A DNA stretch of 64,000 nt from Dinoroseobacter sp965279125 (GTDB lineage: Bacteria > Pseudomonadota > Alphaproteobacteria > Rhodobacterales > Rhodobacteraceae). Below, in pieces: positions 61,092 to 64,000 of this stretch. The notes beneath the pieces are model-generated. The model was not told the origin of the DNA and ran no database searches. It saw only the letters and a list, made by a program, of their open reading frames with translations. How positions within the stretch are numbered: the stretch's first letter is position 1; each line of letters opens with the position of its first letter. Position numbers and translations under genes: made by a program. Location: assembly GCA_965279125.1 (NCBI GenBank), contig CBDIHL010000038.1, forward strand, positions 62,001 through 126,000, given 5' to 3'.

Positions 61092-61639
61092 GTCTGACTT
61101 CCCAACAAAACAATGAAGAAGAAGAAGAACAAACCGAGGCTGAAATATAAAACAATCAAGCTGGTTTGACGAAGCATGCCCGCCGGGTCGCGCCGCTTTC
61201 GCGAAGCGCGTGCACTGAACTGAAAGCTGAGCACGCGAAACACCACCAAAGTCCCGATGACGCTAAGGAGTGTGAATTGAGGAATCGTCGTGTTGCGGCG
61301 GGTATCTTCAGCCAACCAATCTGCAGTTCCAATCAGCAACCCTGCCCACAACACAGCGACCGCGCGCGCGACAAAAACTGATGCTTCCGTACGCTTTGCC
61401 AGCAGATGTGTGCTCACATAGCTAAGCCCAACAGCGAGACCGCCCGTGATGATGATGTAAATGACAAGCCGAAGCGGCAGCTCAAACTCAGAGAAATTCA
61501 AAGAGGGCAGCGCGGTGGAGCCAATCGCATTGTTCGCAACACCCAGAACAGCAACGCCCGAGCCAATGGATGCGAGCAACGCTTGGATGCCATTCAAGGC
61601 CCCCTGCGCGCTGCTAAAAATAGTGGCAATGTCGGCCAT
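61088..61639 (-). CDS. Unknown multi-span membrane protein paired with RDD-FHA
   Basis: A 183-residue protein from MADIATIFSSAQGALNGIQALLASIGSGVAVLGVANN, with hydrophobic segments near residues 20-38, 56-78, 92-112, 124-142 and 160-180. The last is very Phe-rich (LGLFFFFFIVLLG). A basic stretch RASRKRRDP precedes the last helix. I do not recognise the family. It overlaps the RDD-FHA gene (ATGA), so the two probably form one complex. Confidence 0.75.
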   Translation of the reverse strand: MADIATIFSSAQGALNGIQALLASIGSGVAVLGVANNAIGSTALPSLNFSEFELPLRLVIYIIITGGLAVGLSYVSTHLLAKRTEASVFVARAVAVLWAGLLIGTADWLAEDTRRNTTIPQFTLLSVIGTLVVFRVLSFQFSARASRKRRDPAGMLRQTSLIVLYFSLGLFFFFFIVLLGSQT

Positions 61640-62031
61640 AAGACCGACACGTTGGCGCAAGTCTGAGCTGTCCTTCGTTCGGTTATATCTACGTGGCACG
61701 CGTCACCCTAACAGCTTTCTAATCTCTGGTTGAATGGTGCACATTTAGCTCGTCCTTTGGTCCAGCTATACACCACTATTGCAACGCAATTTGCGTGTCT
61801 ACAAACTGGATCAGAATTACCTACAATAAGTACGCTTCCTAGGCCAAACACCTAAGAATCGCGCTTATTCGCAAAATGCGACACTCATATTAGCTGTAGC
61901 ATGCGCCTTGTTCTCAAGATGTCTATAGTAATTTTCGGACAAACAAAGGGTTGAGAATCAAAGTGATCACAGTATGGTTATTGAGTGTTGAGCAGACTGT
62001 CCTGCAAAACCTGAGTAAATGGGGACCTCAG
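61640..62031. other. AT-rich divergent promoter region of the right-edge cluster
   Basis: 392 bp without a supported gene. It is visibly AT-rich. It holds a palindrome ACGCAA-T-TTGCGT (61784?-61796 region) and a candidate rightward promoter, TTGAGA (61951-61956), a 16-bp spacer and TATGGT (61973-61978), upstream of the lipoprotein gene. The frame from 61951 is open into the lipoprotein gene but lacks a signal sequence until 62032. Confidence 0.5.
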
Positions 62032-62736
62032 ATGAAAATACGCGCTTTGATCGGCATGGTTGTCGCACTTTTTATGCTATCCGCTTGCGTCGATGGCGTT
62101 CCGGGTGTCGTGAGCAAGGCGGGGAAAACACCTGCTGAAATCAAACTGGAACAAGATGCTCAGGCATTGAACAAACAGTCTCGGAGTATTGTTGTCCGAA
62201 ATACTGTTCAGGGTGCACTCGTCGGAGCCGCTGTCGGCTGTGGTATTGGACTGCTGCTCGGCGGTGATGAAGGCGCATGTTTGCGCGGCGCGGCTGTCGG
62301 TGGCATTGCCGGTGGCGTTGGCGGCAATGCCGTTGGTCAGCAAGCCGCAGCGGCCAATCGCGAACTGGTTAAGCGCGATGAAGTGCTTGCGAACCTGCGG
62401 CGCGTTTCAGGAGGTTTGACCGATGTCGAGCGTCAATTGCGGGCTGTCATTCGGTCGCAGAATTCGGAAATCCGGTCGTTGCGTCGCCAAGCCTCGGCAG
62501 GTCAAATATCTGATTCTGCTGTGAGATCGCGGATCCGGTCGATCAACTCCAACCGCTCGGCAGTGTCGGCAACTCTTGGTCGGACCGAAGCAAACATGGC
62601 CAACACAACGAACGAGATCAACCAAGCGCGTCAACAGGGCCAGCGAAACCTTGGCGCTCTGAGAAATGCATCGTCAAGCACCAAGAACCGGATCGCGCGT
62701 GCGCGCAGCTCCATACGGACGGTTGCTGCCGACTAA
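62032..62736 (+). CDS. Lipoprotein with glycine-zipper and coiled-coil region
   Basis: A 234-residue protein. The start MKIRALIGMVVALFMLSACVDG gives a lipoprotein signal with lipobox LSAC. A glycine-rich membrane-like segment follows (about 60-105, GALVGAAVGCGIGLLLGGDEG and GGIAGGVGGNAVGQQ), as in glycine-zipper proteins. The C-terminal half is a long polar helix rich in Arg, Ser and Gln, probably coiled coil. Placement in the outer membrane is likely. I do not know its function; the next gene encodes a similar but shorter helical lipoprotein. Confidence 0.8.
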   Translation: MKIRALIGMVVALFMLSACVDGVPGVVSKAGKTPAEIKLEQDAQALNKQSRSIVVRNTVQGALVGAAVGCGIGLLLGGDEGACLRGAAVGGIAGGVGGNAVGQQAAAANRELVKRDEVLANLRRVSGGLTDVERQLRAVIRSQNSEIRSLRRQASAGQISDSAVRSRIRSINSNRSAVSATLGRTEANMANTTNEINQARQQGQRNLGALRNASSSTKNRIARARSSIRTVAAD

Positions 62737-62825
62737 GACGTGGCAATGCCTCAACCCAATCGCAGATTTTCAAAAGTCTGCGGTTGGCAAGACTCTCTTT
62801 AATCATAGGCAAGGATGGTGTCCCG

Positions 62826-63290
62826 ATGGCTCCTAAACGTATTATTTTTCCGGTGGTCGCAACAGGATTTCTACTCTCAGGTTGTGTAACGGGCGATACG
62901 AACCCCGCAACGGCGGGATTGTTTGATAACATAAATAACTTGCGCAGCGGCGAATATGACCGACAAATTCGCGCCAAAGACGCCGAAGCCGCAGCGATTA
63001 CGGCAGCCAATAATCGGAGCCAATCTAACGTCGCCGCCTTGCGCAGTGAGAGAGCCTCGAATGCCGCCTTGATTTCATCGCTGCGCGCAGAAATTGCTGG
63101 CGTCCGCCAAGAAATCTCGCGGGTGCGTGCGCGGGTTAGGTCTGACCCAAGTAAGGTATCGCGTCTGAGCCAGTTTGAACGGCAACTCGGTGGCGTGGAA
63201 GCGGATGTGAACCGTGGCAACGTCTCCCAAGCGACAAGTCGTGAGCTGAGCACAATTCGCTCGTCTGTGCGTGCTTTGGCCGCAAGCTAG
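62826..63290 (+). CDS. Small coiled-coil lipoprotein
   Basis: A 154-residue protein from MAPKRIIFPVVATGFLLSGCVTGD, with AAGGATGG upstream and lipobox LSGC. After a short linker (NPATAGLFDNINNL) the rest is a charged helix (about 45-150) with heptad-like spacing, ending SSVRALAAS. Its helical half resembles that of the preceding lipoprotein (both end in SIRTVAAD / SVRALAAS), which suggests duplication or a shared partner. Function is unknown. Confidence 0.8.
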   Translation: MAPKRIIFPVVATGFLLSGCVTGDTNPATAGLFDNINNLRSGEYDRQIRAKDAEAAAITAANNRSQSNVAALRSERASNAALISSLRAEIAGVRQEISRVRARVRSDPSKVSRLSQFERQLGGVEADVNRGNVSQATSRELSTIRSSVRALAAS

Positions 63291-63341
63291 CGGGCAGATG
63301 ATGCGCGCCCATTCAGATTTTTGAGATATCGGAGCCTATCT

Positions 63342-64000
63342 GTGGAATACGCAAGAAAGTGCCTGCTTGGCATAACCGTAATTGCTGCTGCGTCCATTGC
63401 ATCTGCGGTTGGTGCCTTTGCGCAGGAACGTGTGACAACTGGCGAGCAGACCCGATATCCGGCCGAAGGGCTTGCCATTATTGATTGCGACCCGTCACCA
63501 CCTGCGCCCGAAGACAGTTGCGTCGTTCGGATGCCTCCGAAGAATATACGTCAGGGTGGCATTACGTTTTCCAATGCCGCCTCTGAGGGCGCGGGCTTCG
63601 ACTATTTTACAGGCGGAGATAACGGCTTTCCAAGCGAGCTCGTCGCCTCCGCAACGGCTATCGTTCTTGATATCACCTCCGGTCCGCGCGGTTTGCGGCA
63701 AGCGCGTTGGGAGACTGAGCGCGACTATGTCATAGAGTTTATCGAAGCACTGCCAGATGATGGCCTGGTCGCGGTCTATTTCCTAGATGATGAGTTGGAC
63801 TTGCGTCTTGGCTTTACCAGCCAGAAGCGGCGCGCTGTCGACCTGATTTCGGGGCTAGATCAGCTTGAGGGCCGCAACACTGTTCTGGGAACGAACCTTG
63901 TGGACGTGATCGAAAGCGTTGGTCGACGTGACGATATCTTGCTGAAGAACGTCGTGCTGATTAGCGATGGTGAAGATGAAGCGCCTATCTTGTCCGGCAC
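63342..64000 (+). CDS. Secreted vWA-like protein, 3' truncated by window edge
   Basis: The frame opens at GTG 63342 with GGAG 8 bases upstream and runs off the window, at least 219 residues. A signal peptide (CLLGITVIAAASIASAVGAFAQ) is followed by a region with two cysteines (IDCDPSPPAPEDSCVV). Next comes a von Willebrand A-like domain from about residue 110: IVLDITSGPRGLRQARWETERDYVIEFIEALPDDGLVAVYFLDDEL, LGTNLVDVI and VVLISDGEDEAP. The metal-site Asp-x-Ser-x-Ser is altered to DITSGP. It probably acts in the periplasm with the two lipoproteins. Confidence 0.75.
   Translation, partial: MEYARKCLLGITVIAAASIASAVGAFAQERVTTGEQTRYPAEGLAIIDCDPSPPAPEDSCVVRMPPKNIRQGGITFSNAASEGAGFDYFTGGDNGFPSELVASATAIVLDITSGPRGLRQARWETERDYVIEFIEALPDDGLVAVYFLDDELDLRLGFTSQKRRAVDLISGLDQLEGRNTVLGTNLVDVIESVGRRDDILLKNVVLISDGEDEAPILSG

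Overview
The window is chromosomal DNA from a Rhodobacterales (Roseobacter-group) alphaproteobacterium. Evidence for this is the high-GC gene-dense layout, a two-piece permuted tmRNA gene, an alphaproteobacterial SOS box (GTTC-N7-GTTC) at lexA, an SspB-alpha protein, class II NrdJ, TRAP transport, AcuI, a TrgA-TrgB-CysK cluster and an RNase E with a long acidic insertion in its S1 domain. No insertion sequence, prophage or CRISPR array is visible.

Region 1 (1-12.7 kb) is biosynthesis and SOS control. The end of comEC converges on lexA. To the right lie trpG-trpD-trpC-moaC-moeA, all leftward and mostly overlapping, then a rightward periplasmic polysaccharide-deacetylase-like gene and a leftward ppiD-trpE pair. 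moeA carries an apparent single-base frameshift. Region 2 (12.7-19 kb) holds gpt, fabI, pdxH, a two-domain cold-shock protein, a DUF192 protein, tRNA-Pro(TGG), and an Lrp-type regulator divergent from arginase and ornithine cyclodeaminase (arginine to proline). Region 3 (19-31 kb) holds nrdJ, a DbpA-like DEAD-box helicase, a Rieske oxygenase with a tiny overlapping partner, and ilvI-ilvH. ilvI is preceded by a complete attenuation module: promoter, 15-codon leader peptide rich in Ile/Val/Leu codons, and competing antiterminator and terminator hairpins. A GGDEF-EAL protein follows.

Region 4 (31-43 kb) has a TRAP transporter of the 2-oxo-acid type (dctP, dctQ, dctM), rne with a structured leader, tusA, ccdA, and a membrane alpha/beta-hydrolase-like gene (frameshifted in a T7 run) coupled to a cytochrome P450. 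Region 5 (43-49 kb) has fumC-DUF4169-ribbon-helix-helix in one overlapping set (the DUF4169 gene is only 59 codons), sspB, a chromate module (rhodanese-ChrB fusion plus ChrA), a DUF1194 protein and the minus-strand tmRNA gene with tag ANDNRAPTMALAA. Region 6 (49-60 kb) has acuI, a class V aminotransferase-like gene, photolyase, cyclopropane fatty acid synthase, trgA, trgB, cysK, a DUF3772/MscS-type channel split by two single-base frameshifts, alaX and tRNA-Ser(GGA).

Region 7 (60.3-64 kb, right edge) is the least explained part. It looks more AT-rich and starts directly beside tRNA-Ser. It holds an RDD-FHA membrane protein overlapping an unknown membrane protein, facing away from two small coiled-coil lipoproteins and a secreted vWA-like protein that runs off the window. 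It is the best candidate for an undescribed envelope or signalling system. A second novelty is a pair of double-hairpin intergenic repeats (7.85 and 12.8 kb) whose loops stay complementary to each other in both copies.

All four apparent frameshifts (moeA, hydrolase, channel twice) are explained by one extra base each. That suggests either insertion-type sequence errors or recent decay.
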